Source: Microbacterium sp. Nx66
Lineage (GTDB): Bacteria; Actinomycetota; Actinomycetes; Actinomycetales; Microbacteriaceae
Assembly: GCF_904066215.1 (NCBI RefSeq)
Contig: NZ_LR880474.1
Coordinates: 2,604,001-2,668,000 of the forward strand
Direction of reading: 5' to 3'
Length of the DNA stretch: 64,000 nt
Below are positions 1-9,110 of the stretch, in pieces. Both the position numbers and the translations under genes were made by a program. Numbering within the stretch: position 1 is the stretch's first letter; every line of letters begins with the position of its first letter. The notes beneath the pieces were generated by a model. That model worked only from the letters and a program-made list of their open reading frames with translations. It did no database searches and was not told the origin of the DNA.

Positions 1-1
1 C

Positions 2-388
2 GCCGTGCTTGAGGACATCCGCGTGCCCCGCGACGGGAAGGGCCGGCCGCGCACCCGCCCCGACCGGGTGCTCGCCGACAAGGGCTACCCGTCGAAGGCG
101 AACCGTGCATGGCTGCGCACGAGAGGGATCGCGGCCACGATCCCCGAGAGGGACGATCAGATCGCGCACCGCCGCAAGAAGCCAGGCCGACCGATCGACT
201 TCGGCGATCAGCAGCAGGAACGCTACAAGGGCCGCAACGTCGTCGAACGCTGCTTCAACAAGCTCAAGCAGTGGCGCGGCATCGCGATGCGTTCGGACAA
301 GCTCGCTCGCAACTATCGTGCCGCGATCAGCCTCGCTGCGACGCTGATCTGGATGAAGACGGACCTGTCCCGTCCGGCCTGGCCATAG
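2..388 (+). pseudogene. IS5-type transposase, C-terminal fragment (cut by window edge)
   Basis: This is the C-terminal third of a DDE transposase of the IS5 family, open at the left window edge, so it may be complete outside. Visible motifs are DKGYPSK near its start, then IPERDDQIAHRRKKPGRP, and the C-terminal block YKGRNVVERCFNKLKQWR that carries the catalytic glutamate region (E of VVERCF). It closely resembles the C-terminus of the second IS5-type copy at 9139-10006, but with many substitutions, so the two are related but distinct elements. It ends in ...SRPAWP, unlike the other copy. It shows that the left part of the window is rich in mobile DNA. Confidence 0.85.
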
Positions 389-425
389 GCCGGCCGGCGC
401 CGCGCCGATGCGGCAGGATGACGGG

Positions 426-1154
426 ATGAGTTCCTACGTTCGCCCTTTGATCGAAGCGCCGGTGTTCCGCGATGCTGACGGCGCGGTGATCAACTACGGG
501 AGTCGGTGGCACGGGTCACCTCCGGAAGACACCTACTCGGTCGACACGCATCCCGAGCGGTTCGCACCGCTGCACGTTGTCGCTGACGCCCTTATCGCCC
601 ACCTCCGAGAGACGTATGACGTCGAGGTCGATGAGGGTGTTGAGGTGGCAGCGGATCTGCTGCGTCCCGCGTTTCATGATGTGGTGCGCGCGGTGCGGAT
701 ACGTCCTAATGATCCGAAGTGCGCGTCCTTGACGTTGGTCTTCACCGCTTATCCGGGGATCTACATGCACGCGGGACTATTGCACGACTTCCACTACCCA
801 GTCTGCGGTTGCGACGCTTGCGACTCGAACTGGGAGGCCGAAGCCGATGAACTCGAGCAGCAAGTGTTCGCGACCGTCAGCGGCAACTACCGAGAGACGA
901 TCGAACGCGGACTTCGCCCCTGGGTCGATTACGCCTTCACCTATCCCGACGGCGCGAGCTCCGGGAAATCCCGCTCCCAAGATCTTCCTGCCCAGCGCCT
1001 CAAAGACGCCAAGCCCGTCCTCCGCGACCTTCCCGTCGGATGGAATCACTGGCCGCGCCCGGCCCCGCCTCTTGATCAACACGGCCTAGGTCCACCCGAG
1101 ATGGATAAGACATCGCTCAGGCTCTCACGGCGTCGCGCTACCTTGGGGACTTAG
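426..1154 (+). CDS. DUF6226-like hypothetical protein
   Basis: The protein is about 242 residues with no signal peptide or membrane segment. It begins SSYVRPLIEAPVFRD and carries YGSRW early, a pattern I associate with the uncharacterised actinobacterial DUF6226 family; that assignment is from memory. A CGCDACDSNWEAEADELE stretch in the middle has paired cysteines that could bind metal. I chose the ATG at 426 because the family-like sequence starts there; an upstream ATG at 408 adds only six residues. It converges on dld, and the two stop codons overlap by a few bases. No function can be given. The extreme C-terminus ([15 protein letters not shown]) looks like random extension. Confidence 0.6.
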   Translation: MSSYVRPLIEAPVFRDADGAVINYGSRWHGSPPEDTYSVDTHPERFAPLHVVADALIAHLRETYDVEVDEGVEVAADLLRPAFHDVVRAVRIRPNDPKCASLTLVFTAYPGIYMHAGLLHDFHYPVCGCDACDSNWEAEADELEQQVFATVSGNYRETIERGLRPWVDYAFTYPDGASSGKSRSQDLPAQRLKDAKPVLRDLPVGWNHWPRPAPPLDQHGLGPPEMDKTSLRLSRRRATLGT

Positions 1155-2866
1155 GCCCAGTCCTTGTGCGGCGACGTGCCGCCGATACCGGCGTTGAACG
1201 TATTCGTCGGATCGAGCTCCTTGAAGTGCTCTTCCATGGACTCCGGCAGCTTGTAGATGCGACCGTAGTTGTGCTCGGCGGGCAGCTTCGCGCCGCGCTC
1301 CTCCAGCAGGTGCTGGATGCGGTCGTGCAGCGCCTCGGGATCCACGCCCTGCTTGGCGACATAGTCCTGGTGCATCACATGGCAGAAGAAGTGCCCGTAA
1401 TACGCCTTGACCTCAAGCTGGTCGTCGATCTCCTCCGGCAGCACCTCGAGCCAGTTCCAATCGTCGCGACGCAGGGCCACATCGATGGGGATGAGCCCTG
1501 CGATGTGCCGGCGCTTCAACGCGGCGTAGCGAGTGGCGGCACTGGCCGCGCCGAACCGGTTGAGCGACGCGCTCTTTTCTTCATCAGACGTGCAGATGAA
1601 GAACTCACCAGTGTGCTCGGGCTCTGCGAAGAACTCCTTGAGCATCTTCTCGCTCGCGGCCTTCTGCGACTCGCTGACGGTGAGCAGCAGGTGATGCTCG
1701 AAACGGTTGCGGTACTCCATCATGCGCTTGGGCAGCTGGTTGGGCAGCACGCTGAACATGGCTTGCGATACCGTGTCGGCGAAGGTCGGACCAATGCCGG
1801 GAATCTTCGAGAACAAGCCGTTGGCCCACGTCTTGAACGAGAACATGCGCGTCTGCAGCGCTGGACTCATGAACTTCAGGAAGACGAAGGTGTCTTTGCC
1901 GTACTTCTCGGCCAAGTCGAAGGCACTGCGGCCCATGTACTCACCAGAGATAGGCAGCGGCATGTCCGCTTCGAGGAACAACCGACGGATCTCTTCGAGC
2001 TCGTGCGTGTTGTTCGTGCCGATGTAAAACACGGTCGGGTGCACTTCGCGAGGGAAGGTGCGGGTGCGCACCGCGAACACCATCAGCTTGCCGGCCGAGC
2101 CGGATGCCTCGAACAGGTACTCGGGGTTCGCATTGTAGCGAGCAGGCGAAGGCACGATCTTGCGCAAGTGCTCGGCGTACTCGGTCTCGTTCGAGTCTTC
2201 GGGAGCTGGGGTGACATCCTCGGGAGACCACTCGCCGCGCTGTAGACGGTCGAGTGCGACCTCAGGGTCGTCTCCGAGCGAGATGCCCAGGTGATTGACC
2301 AGCTCGACCTTGCCGTCGTCGTTGACGCGGGCGAAGATCGCTTCGCGCGTGAATGCCGGACCCTTGCGAATCTGGCTGCCGCCCGAGTTGTTCGCGATGC
2401 CGCCGATGACCGAGGCGCCGATTGTTGTCGACCCGATCACCGAGTGCGGCTCGCGCTGGTGCTTGGCGAGCGCGTCGGTCAGGTGTGTCAGCGGGGTGCC
2501 CGCGAGCGAGATCGCCTCGCGCGCGTCGTTGATGAGGTGCACCTCATCGATGCGGTGAGTCGAGATGATCACAATGGGGCGATCGTAGTCTTGGAAGCCG
2601 GGGCCGGATCCACCAGTCAGGCCCGTGTTCGATGCCTGCGGGATGACGATGAGGTTGTTGTCGACGGATACCTGCAGCGCCCGCCACATCTCGACCAGCG
2701 TGCCGGGGCGCACCACGGCGAAGACTGGTCCTCCGCCGAATCGATAGCCTTTGCTGAATGGCATCGTGGCACGCTCAGAGGTCAGTACATGTTCGTCGCC
2801 GACGATTCTCTTGAACGCATCGATCGCTTCGTGCGAAGTCGTGGTGGTCTGTCCTGGTTGCGTCAT
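1151..2866 (-). CDS. dld: quinone-dependent D-lactate dehydrogenase
   Basis: This 571-residue FAD enzyme oxidises D-lactate to pyruvate and passes electrons to membrane quinones. Its length equals that of the well-known Dld family. The N-terminal FAD-binding domain has VIPQASNTGLTGGSGP near residues 75-90 and a GGIANNSGGSQIRKGPA block. The C-terminal half has the Dld-type membrane-associated and cap regions (EHNYGRIYKLP near the end). I chose the ATG at 2866 because AGGGAG lies about seven bases upstream; an in-frame start at 2956 has no such signal. Its upstream region holds an unusual palindrome and tandem repeat (see 3046-3205). It stands alone, convergent with the DUF6226-like gene. A separate L-lactate dehydrogenase is encoded at 22.5 kb. 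Confidence 0.93.
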   Translation of the reverse strand: MTQPGQTTTTSHEAIDAFKRIVGDEHVLTSERATMPFSKGYRFGGGPVFAVVRPGTLVEMWRALQVSVDNNLIVIPQASNTGLTGGSGPGFQDYDRPIVIISTHRIDEVHLINDAREAISLAGTPLTHLTDALAKHQREPHSVIGSTTIGASVIGGIANNSGGSQIRKGPAFTREAIFARVNDDGKVELVNHLGISLGDDPEVALDRLQRGEWSPEDVTPAPEDSNETEYAEHLRKIVPSPARYNANPEYLFEASGSAGKLMVFAVRTRTFPREVHPTVFYIGTNNTHELEEIRRLFLEADMPLPISGEYMGRSAFDLAEKYGKDTFVFLKFMSPALQTRMFSFKTWANGLFSKIPGIGPTFADTVSQAMFSVLPNQLPKRMMEYRNRFEHHLLLTVSESQKAASEKMLKEFFAEPEHTGEFFICTSDEEKSASLNRFGAASAATRYAALKRRHIAGLIPIDVALRRDDWNWLEVLPEEIDDQLEVKAYYGHFFCHVMHQDYVAKQGVDPEALHDRIQHLLEERGAKLPAEHNYGRIYKLPESMEEHFKELDPTNTFNAGIGGTSPHKDWA

Positions 2867-3252
2867 CTCTAAGCTCCCTATATCCAGTTGCATCACAAGC
2901 GCGTCATGATGCTGAGGGGATGTCGCCTTGATCCGAGCTAGTCCGCGGTCGTTCATTTTTTGATGGGCGGGGAAACGAGCCAGGGGGACGACGTCTGCGA
3001 CCGTCTGCCCGGAAGCTCGCTACGGCGTCCAAGGAGTGTGCGTGTGCGTATGCATGTGCATACGCGCATCCTCATTGTAGAAGATGCGCATCAGATAGTT
3101 TCGGACCGCGGTACTTTCGGACTCCGGTAGGTTCGGACCGCGATAGTTCGGACCGCGATAGTTCGGACCGCGATAGTTCGGACCGCGATAGTTCGGACCG
3201 CGATGTCGGCCACTGCCCTCACCCCATAGATCGACGCAGCAATCAGACTCGC
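2867..3252. promoter_or_regulatory. Upstream region of dld: no gene, contains palindromes and repeats
   Basis: This 386-base stretch has no credible gene. A near-perfect palindrome lies at 3046-3065: arms GCGTATGCA and TGCATACGC with a TG centre. A second pair, GCGCATC (3064-3070) and GATGCGC (3083-3089), could form a hairpin. Such dyads are typical operator shapes, and this one sits about 180 bases upstream of the dld start. Regulation of dld by lactate through this site is an inference. The tandem repeat at its right end is listed separately. Confidence 0.5.
3131..3205. repeat. 15-bp tandem repeat, five units
   Basis: The unit GTTCGGACCGCGATA is repeated head to tail: four exact copies at 3131-3190 and a fifth matching 14 of 15 bases at 3191-3205. 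Two degenerate copies (TTTCGGACCGCGGTAC and TTTCGGACTCCGGTAG) lie immediately left, from about 3099. There are no spacers, so this is not a CRISPR. It lies between dld and a decayed gene. Confidence 0.95.
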
Positions 3253-3993
3253 CTAGCTCGACGGTAGGCCGAGCCTGTCGAAGAACGCCCTGTTCCGCTC
3301 CGTGACCGCGTTGACGAGGCCGTCGAAACTGATGACCTCGACATACGCCTTGTACGGCTCGACGTAGCCGAAGTACCCGAGCCCGTCATGCGTCTTGGTC
3401 AAGTTCGACAGCTTGCACATGCGCTCCATCGTTGGCGTCAGGTCGGCGATGACGTAGCAGAAGGCCGGCGGCTCCTGCGCGCTCGACGGAATCAGCCGCC
3501 CGGTTGCCGTCGTTACTTTGCCCTCGCGAACCCGCGCGACGTAGTCAAGGCACTGCGCGATGGGGTTCTTGTCCTCCGTCGTCGCGTCGTTGCGCATGGG
3601 GCGCTTGAGCTCGACGACGACGATCGACTGCAGCGGCAACTTCTGCCCCGCGGTCGCGAGCACGGGCGAGTCCGCCTCGAGCACGCGTGTCGCCAGTATG
3701 TCCGGTCGGTTCGTCGAGGCGTCGTCCGTGACGGGCATGCTCTTGAGAGTCTTGTCGGACGCGAGGTAGTGTGGAAGACGAGCCGCTCGTCCAGAATCCA
3801 CAGGTTCGACGCATCGACCCCGACATCGTTCGAGTCCTTGCGCAAGGGGAAAAGCAGCTCGTGGACGCGGTCTTCGCGAGCATACTTGCCATCTCCGTCC
3901 GACTCGATGAGTTTTGCGAGGATGTCGAGGGTCGTGCGGCGCCGAGCAACGTGCCTTCGGGCGACCTTCTCTCGGAGCGCGACAGCGCTTCAT
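3253..3993 (-). pseudogene. C-terminal remnant of an ATP-binding protein, frameshifted
   Basis: Only about the last 240 residues of a larger protein survive. Reading both frames gives DILAKLIESDGDGKYARED, then VHELLFPLRKDSNDVGVDAS, then NLWILDERLVFH, which continues in another frame as YLASDKTLKSMPV and IVVVELKRPMRNDATTEDKN, ending GYFGYVEPYKAYVEVISFD...RLGLPSS. I recognise this as the C-terminal part of long GHKL/HSP90-like ATP-binding proteins of unknown role. The shift is near 3773: CACACTAC, where one extra base would restore His-x-Tyr. The 5' part is missing: the remnant frame meets a stop near 3990, just before the ribosome site of the divergent dehydrogenase gene. It is a decayed fragment, probably left by a rearrangement in the island. 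Confidence 0.75.
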
Positions 3994-4016
3994 CGAACAA
4001 TGAAGGAGTAGTCGGA

Positions 4017-4799
4017 ATGTCCACTGCCAAGGTCGCTCTCGTCTCGGGCGCAGGTCAGGGAATCGGTCGCGGAATCGCGCTCCAGCTCGCGAAGGACGGC
4101 TTCGACGTCGCCGTCGCAGACCTCACGTTCCAGGAGGAGAAGGCGCGCGGCGTCGTCGCGGAGATCGAGGCGCTGGGCCGCCGTGCGATCTTCGTGGCTG
4201 CAGACGTGTCGAAGAAGGAAGACGTCGTCGCCGCTGTGGACGCAGCCGCCACGCAGCTCGGCGGGTTCGACGTCATCGTGAACAACGCGGGCATCGCGCA
4301 GGTCAAGCCGATCCTCGACGTGACGGCGGAAGAGCTCGACAAGATCTTCTCCATCAACGTGAACAGCGTGGTCTTCGGCATCCAGGCCGCTGCCGACAAG
4401 TTCATCGAGCTCGGTGTGAAGGGCAAGATCATCTCCGCCGCCTCGATCGCGTCGATCAAGGGCTTCCCGATCCTCGGCGCGTACTCGGCGTCGAAGTTCG
4501 CCGTGCGCGGCCTCACGCAGGTCGCGGCGCAGGAGCTCGCCCCGAAGGGCATCACCGTCAACGCGTACGCTCCCGGCATCGTCGGCACGGGCATGTGGGA
4601 CCTCATCGACGAGAAGCTGTCGGAGATCAACGGCAAGCCGCGGGGCCAGAACCTCAAGGAGAACGTCGAGAGCATCGCCCTCGGCCGCATCGAGACGCCC
4701 GAAGACGTCGCGAACGTCGTGTCGTTCCTCGCAAGCGAGAAGGCCGACTACGTGACCGGCCAGGTGCTGCTCGTGGACGGCGGAATGCTCTACAACTGA
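4017..4799 (+). CDS. short-chain dehydrogenase, acetoin/diacetyl reductase type
   Basis: This 260-residue NAD(H)-dependent SDR has the cofactor motif GAGQGIG at residues 11-17, NNAG at 89-92, a catalytic serine near 143, and Y156-x-x-x-K160 (YSASK). The overall sequence, including IVGTGMWDLIDEKL and the C-terminal DYVTGQVLLVDGGMLYN, is that of the acetoin (diacetyl) reductase/2,3-butanediol dehydrogenase subgroup, which interconverts diacetyl, acetoin and butanediol. I chose the ATG at 4017 because AAGGAG lies eight bases upstream. An in-frame extension to 3771 runs through the antisense remnant and is rejected. A strong terminator follows. The gene is monocistronic and divergent from the ATPase remnant. 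Confidence 0.85.
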   Translation: MSTAKVALVSGAGQGIGRGIALQLAKDGFDVAVADLTFQEEKARGVVAEIEALGRRAIFVAADVSKKEDVVAAVDAAATQLGGFDVIVNNAGIAQVKPILDVTAEELDKIFSINVNSVVFGIQAAADKFIELGVKGKIISAASIASIKGFPILGAYSASKFAVRGLTQVAAQELAPKGITVNAYAPGIVGTGMWDLIDEKLSEINGKPRGQNLKENVESIALGRIETPEDVANVVSFLASEKADYVTGQVLLVDGGMLYN

Positions 4800-4809
4800 T
4801 GCATCCGAA

Positions 4810-4851
4810 GGGGGCGCGGGGAGGACATGTCCTTCCCGCGCCCCCTTTTTT
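4810..4851 (+). terminator. Rho-independent terminator after the SDR gene
   Basis: GGGGGCGCGGG at 4810-4820 pairs with CCCGCGCCCCC at 4835-4845, with an inner AGGACATGTCCT dyad that lengthens the stem, followed by TTTTTT. It lies 11 bases past the stop codon and is the clearest intrinsic terminator in the window. Confidence 0.93.
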
Positions 4852-4892
4852 GCGAAGTCTTCGCGAGGACGCCGCGCCCGGCCGGTTCCTCA

Positions 4893-6128
4893 TCAGGCCG
4901 CCGGCAGGTGCCGGCGCCAGCTGAGCGCGACGATCCCGACGCTGACCGCCGCCAGGACCGCGCCGGCGAGGAACATCGTCGTGTACGGGATCCACGCGCC
5001 GAGCGCGGCGAGGATCGCCGGGATGAAGAACCCGAGATACGTCAGTGAGTAGTACACCGCGGTGAGTCCGGCAAGATCGCGCGGACCGGCGATCCGCTGA
5101 ATCTCGCGCAGTCCCCCGACGAGCAGCATGCCGTAGGCCGCGCCGAGTGCCGCGGCGGCCACGAACGCCCAGGCGAGCGAGTTGAGGCTCACCGCGACGG
5201 CGGCCAGGATCATGGCGGGAACGGTGACCGTCAGCGCGATCCCGATGCCGCGGGCCGACAGCGGGGTGTCGACCTTCGCGGCGAACCGCTGCACCGCGAC
5301 ACCGCAGCCGAGCGCGACGACGCACAGCAGACCCGACACACCGATCTGCAGTCCCGGCGCCTGCGACATCATGAGGCCCGGCAGGATCGCGTACGCGCTT
5401 GCGGCGGTGCCGAAGACCCACGGCGCCATCGGGACGACGACGAGGAGGAACCGGCGGTGCATCGCGGTGGGGATGCGCAGGTCGGCGAGGAGCGGCCCAG
5501 AGGTGTCTCGGCGCGGCCGGCTCTCCGGCGCCGCCCACAGCAGCACGAGCGCGACGAGGGTGAGAGCGATGTGCAGGAGGTAGGGCGAAGCGGTGGGGAT
5601 CGGGCCGAACTGCCCGAGCGCCGCAGCGAATCCGGCGCCCAGCGCGAACCCGGACGTCAGTGCGAGTGCAGCGCGTGAGGCGCCACGGCCGTCGACGGCG
5701 CGGGTCGTGAACGGAGGCTCGGAGAGCTCTTTCACCCAGCTCGTGCCGACTGCCATCACGAGCCCCAGCGCGATACCCGACAGCACCCGCCCGGCGAACA
5801 GGAGCGGCATCGAGGAAGCCCCGACGGCGAGGAGCGTGCTGCCCGCAATCGCGATGATCGGGGCGGGGACGAACAGCGGTCGGCGGCCGTACCGGTCGGA
5901 CAGCGGGCCGCCGAGAAGGAGCGCGGGCACGATGCCCAGGACATATGCCCCGAGCAGTACATTCACGCTGAAGGCGCTCATCTGGTCGATCTGGCGGTAC
6001 ATCACGAGCAGCGGTGTGAACTCGTTTCCACCCCACGCGACAGCGAACAGGGCAGCGCTCACGCGCATCCAGGGGACGATCGCGATCCGCTCTCCGGCGG
6101 CGGCTCCCTCGGAGGACATCTCACTCAT
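4893..6128 (-). CDS. MFS transporter
   Basis: This 411-residue major facilitator has about 12 hydrophobic segments. The loop between helices 2 and 3 carries GGPLSDRYGRRPLF, matching the MFS signature GxLaDrxGrrp. The substrate cannot be read from sequence. The start ATG overlaps the stop of the GntR gene (6125-6128), so regulator and transporter form a two-gene operon. That suggests the GntR protein senses the transported compound, probably a small organic acid or catabolic substrate; this is inference. It sits inside the putative island. Confidence 0.88.
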   Translation of the reverse strand: MSEMSSEGAAAGERIAIVPWMRVSAALFAVAWGGNEFTPLLVMYRQIDQMSAFSVNVLLGAYVLGIVPALLLGGPLSDRYGRRPLFVPAPIIAIAGSTLLAVGASSMPLLFAGRVLSGIALGLVMAVGTSWVKELSEPPFTTRAVDGRGASRAALALTSGFALGAGFAAALGQFGPIPTASPYLLHIALTLVALVLLWAAPESRPRRDTSGPLLADLRIPTAMHRRFLLVVVPMAPWVFGTAASAYAILPGLMMSQAPGLQIGVSGLLCVVALGCGVAVQRFAAKVDTPLSARGIGIALTVTVPAMILAAVAVSLNSLAWAFVAAAALGAAYGMLLVGGLREIQRIAGPRDLAGLTAVYYSLTYLGFFIPAILAALGAWIPYTTMFLAGAVLAAVSVGIVALSWRRHLPAA

Positions 6129-6775
6129 GACAGCAGCTCCCGGTGGGTCTTCTTGATGTGACGGCCGAGTGCCACCTCGAACGCCGCGGTCTCGCCATCG
6201 CCGATGAGGCGGACGAGCAATCCGTGATCATCGAGCACCTGCTCGGCTCGGTCGTCGCGTCGCCAGAGCGACCACGCGAGCATCCGCCTCTGCCGATCGC
6301 GCAGCGTCGCGAAGAACTCTGCGAGCAGGGCGTTCCCGCCGGCCGCGACGATCCGGGCGTGGAAGGCCGTGTCTGCCTCGGCGAGCCGCGCGAGGTCGGA
6401 TGCCTCGTACGCGCGGCGTTGCTCGTCGAGAATGTCGGAGAGCTCGTCGACGACGTCCTGCACCCGTTCGGAGTCACGGACGAGCCGCCGCACGGCATCG
6501 GTCTCGATGAGGATGCGCGCCTCGACGACGTCGTCGAGCTCTCCCGGCGTCACATCGCGGATCAGCGCACCGCGCTTGGGGTACAGCCGCATCCACCCCT
6601 CGACCTGCAAGCGCAGGAACGCCTCGCGGACGGGGGTGCGGCTCATCCCGAGTTCGTCGGCGATCGTTCCTTCGCTGACCATCGTCCCGCCGGCGAGATC
6701 GCCGTCGAGGATCCGCTCCTTGACCTTCGCGTACGCGGCATCCGCGGCGGATGCCTCCGTCTCCTGATGCTCCAT
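6125..6775 (-). CDS. GntR family regulator, FCD (FadR-like) subfamily
   Basis: This 216-residue protein has an N-terminal winged helix (about residues 12-78, with GTIADELGMSRTPVREAFLRL as recognition region) and an all-helical FCD ligand domain (about 85-210). It is the first gene of an operon with the MFS transporter. A sigma-70-like promoter lies just upstream. FadR-type regulators usually repress their own operon and release DNA when an acidic metabolite binds. The ligand is unknown. Confidence 0.9.
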   Translation of the reverse strand: MEHQETEASAADAAYAKVKERILDGDLAGGTMVSEGTIADELGMSRTPVREAFLRLQVEGWMRLYPKRGALIRDVTPGELDDVVEARILIETDAVRRLVRDSERVQDVVDELSDILDEQRRAYEASDLARLAEADTAFHARIVAAGGNALLAEFFATLRDRQRRMLAWSLWRRDDRAEQVLDDHGLLVRLIGDGETAAFEVALGRHIKKTHRELLS

Positions 6776-6806
6776 GACCCCGTCCCCGTGCTGATGAACA
6801 AGATAG

Positions 6807-6834
6807 ATACTAGTTGCATCTCAGCCCGGTGCAA
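6807..6834 (-). promoter_or_regulatory. Predicted promoter of the GntR-MFS operon
   Basis: On the minus strand TTGCAC (6834-6829) and TAGTAT (6812-6807) are 16 bases apart, close to the -35/-10 consensus. The end of the ISL3 remnant lies only about four bases upstream of the -35 box, so insertion may have replaced the native upstream control sequence. Confidence 0.55.
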
Positions 6835-6837
6835 AGT

Positions 6838-7869
6838 GGCTCTTCGGACATTCGGTGGGGGTCATGGGGTGAGGCCGCCGGCGGCGAGGAGCATGCGGCG
6901 GCGGTAGTTGTGCCGGTTGCGATAGCCGCGGGCGAGGCGCCGGTGCAGCTCGATGATTCCGTTGATCGCCTCGGTGCCGCCGTTGTTCGCGCGCCCGGTC
7001 GCGAAATACGCGAGGAACGCTGACCGCCACCGGCGCAGGGTGCGACCGAGGCGGGCGATCTCCGGGATCGGGCAGGTGTGGAATGTCTCGGCGACTCGCT
7101 CCGCGATTCGGCGGCCCTCGGCGAGATCCTTCGCGTGGTAGGCGGATCGCAGTTGCTGCGCGCACTGCCACGCAACGAACACCTCGTCGTGCGCAGGATC
7201 TGCCTCGATCGCCGCGGCCAGCCTAACTCGCTGCTTGTCGGTGAGGTTCTCCGCTCCGGCGCGCAGGATGGTCTGGATCCCGTAGAGCGGCTCACCCTTG
7301 CGTCCGCGGTGGCCGAGCGTGTCGTGTTGCACTCTGCGGCGGACCTCGTCGACCGCGGCGGTGCCGAGTTTCACGACATGGAACGCGTCGAGCACCGCGA
7401 CAGCGTCTTCCAGCTTGTCGTTGATCGCGGTCTTGTATCCGGCGAAGGGATCCAACGCCGCCACCTCCACGTTTTCCGGAACGCGTCGCCGCGCTCACCG
7501 AGCCAAGTCGCGTAGGCCTTCCCGGACCGGCCGGGTACGAGATCCAGTAGCCGCGCACGCACCCGGCCGTGCTCGTCGCGGGTGAGGTCGACCATCCCCG
7601 TCAGTTCCTTCGGACCGCGCTTGCGTGGATCGACGTGATGCCAGACATGCTCGTCGACACCGAGCGTCGTGACGCCATCGAACCGGGATTCGTCCGCGGC
7701 GAGGCACACGAGTTCGGGCTCGACGGCGCGCCACACGGTCTTCCACGATGTTCCGAGCTGACGGGCGAGCCCAGCGATGGTCGCGTGCTCGCCTCGTAGC
7801 TGTCCGATAGCCCAGGCGATAGTGCGCTTCGTGATCGACCCCCGGTGAGCGACCAGCGACGGGAGGGCG
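6838..7869 (-). mobile_element. ISL3-type insertion sequence, truncated
   Basis: The element is bounded on the left by GGCTCTTCGG at 6838, a typical ISL3-type terminal sequence. On the right it is cut by the IS3-type element at about 7870. The surviving part holds only the transposase C-terminal two thirds, so the element cannot move on its own. Confidence 0.75.
6862..7869 (-). pseudogene. ISL3-type transposase, 5'-truncated and frameshifted
   Basis: About 335 residues remain of a transposase that is usually about 430 long. The retained part starts near ALPSLVAHRGSITKRT and includes LGVDEHVWHHVDPRKRG, the DDE core with VLDAFHVVKLG, and the C-terminal ARGYRNRHNYRRRMLLAAGG. The N-terminal zinc-binding region is lost to the IS3-type insertion. 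A second lesion lies at about 7472-7475: an A4 tract where A5 would keep FRKNVEVAALDPF in one frame. Both lesions make it inactive. Confidence 0.85.
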
Positions 7870-7933
7870 TGGGGAACGGATTGGTGACAACTGATCGTTA
7901 GTGCCGGGAGGCGCTGACGGGGAGGATGTCATC

Positions 7934-8239
7934 ATGCCCGGCCCCTATCCCAGAGAGTTCCGCGAGGACGTCGTTGCGGTTGCTCGCAGCCGCGAGAGCG
8001 GCGTCACCATCAAACAGATCGCCGCCGACTTCGGTATCAGCGAAGCGATGTTGCAGAACTGGCTCCGTCAAGCCGACGTCGAAGACGGTAACCGTCCCGG
8101 CCAGACCGCCGCGGACGCCGCCGAGGCGCGGGAGTTGAAGAAGCGGATCCGGTTGCTCGAGCAGGAGAACGAGGTCCTCCGCCGTGCGGCGGCGTATCTG
8201 TCGCAGGCGAACCTGCGGCTTGGTGGCTCCCCAAAATGA
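7934..8239 (+). CDS. IS3-family transposase OrfA
   Basis: The 101-residue protein has an N-terminal helix-turn-helix (VTIKQIAADFGISEAMLQNW) and a leucine-zipper-like C-terminal helix (ELKKRIRLLEQENEVLRRAA), as in all IS3 OrfA proteins. A GGGGAGG site precedes the ATG at 7934. Its stop overlaps the OrfB start in ATGA, and OrfB lies in the -1 frame after an A4 run at 8233-8236. That fits the usual production of an OrfAB fusion by -1 frameshifting. Confidence 0.9.
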   Translation: MPGPYPREFREDVVAVARSRESGVTIKQIAADFGISEAMLQNWLRQADVEDGNRPGQTAADAAEARELKKRIRLLEQENEVLRRAAAYLSQANLRLGGSPK

Positions 8240-9110
8240 CGTACCCGCTCGTATCTGAGCTCGCCGACGCGGGGATCCCCGTGACGGTGTCGTGCCGGGT
8301 TCTCAAGCTCGCCCGCCAGCCCTACTACCGGTGGCGCAACGACCCCGTCCGGGACGCTGACGTGCTCCGCGCATATCGGATCAACGCGCTGCATGATGCG
8401 CACCACGAGGACCCGACGTTCGGCTACCGATACCTCGCCGACGAGGCCCGCCGAGCAGGGTGGCGGATGAGCCGGCGGACGGCGTGGAAGCTGTGCTCGC
8501 AGGCGGGGATTCTCTCGTCCGCGCAACGCCGGCGACGCGGGAAGGGGAAGAAGGCCGGGCCGCCCGTGTTCGACGACCACGTCCAGCGCGTGTTCCGCGC
8601 CGATGCACCGAACCGGCTCTGGCTCACGGACATCACGGAGCACTGGACGAGCGAAGGCAAGCTCTACTGCTGCGCGATCAAGGACGTGTTCTCCAACCGA
8701 ATCTTCGGGTACTCGATCTCAGATCGGATGACCGCGAAACTCGCCGTAGACGCCGTCCGAAATGCTGTCGCGCGCCGCGGTGAGGTCGCCGGCTGCATCC
8801 TGCACGCCGACAGGGGCAGCCAGTTCCGCAGCCGCGCGATGGCCCGCGAGTTGCGCCGCCACGACATGGTCGGATCGAAGGGAAGAGTCGGCGCTGCGGG
8901 GGACAACGCGGCCATGGAGTCGTTCTGGTCACTGCTGCAAACGAACGCCCTCAACCAGCAACGGTGGGCGACCCGGCAGAGCTGCGACTCGCCATCGTCG
9001 TTTGGATCGAGCGGAAGTACCACCACCAGCGCGCCCAGGACACCCTCGGCGGCTTGACGCCCATCGAGTTCGAAGCCAAGCTAGCCGAGCCGCTCACACT
9101 CGCGGCCTAA
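8236..9110 (+). pseudogene. IS3-family transposase OrfB, 3' frameshift
   Basis: This is the catalytic (rve) half of the transposase. The DDE residues are present: D in LWLTDITEHW, D in ILHADRGSQF and E in NAAMESFWSLL. After LNQQRWATR, near 8983, one base is missing. The expected continuation ELRLAIVVWIERKYHHQRA is then found in the next frame and ends at TAA 9108-9110 (KLAEPLTLAA). In the current frame the protein ends at 9057 with 23 unrelated residues. The loss of the conserved C-terminal segment probably inactivates the element, unless the base is a sequencing error. Confidence 0.85.

Noticed and set aside
3099..3205. CRISPR array
   Set aside because: Units are contiguous with no spacers and there are no cas genes.
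3771..4016. N-terminal extension of the acetoin reductase
   Set aside because: It runs antisense through the ATPase remnant; a good ribosome site marks 4017.
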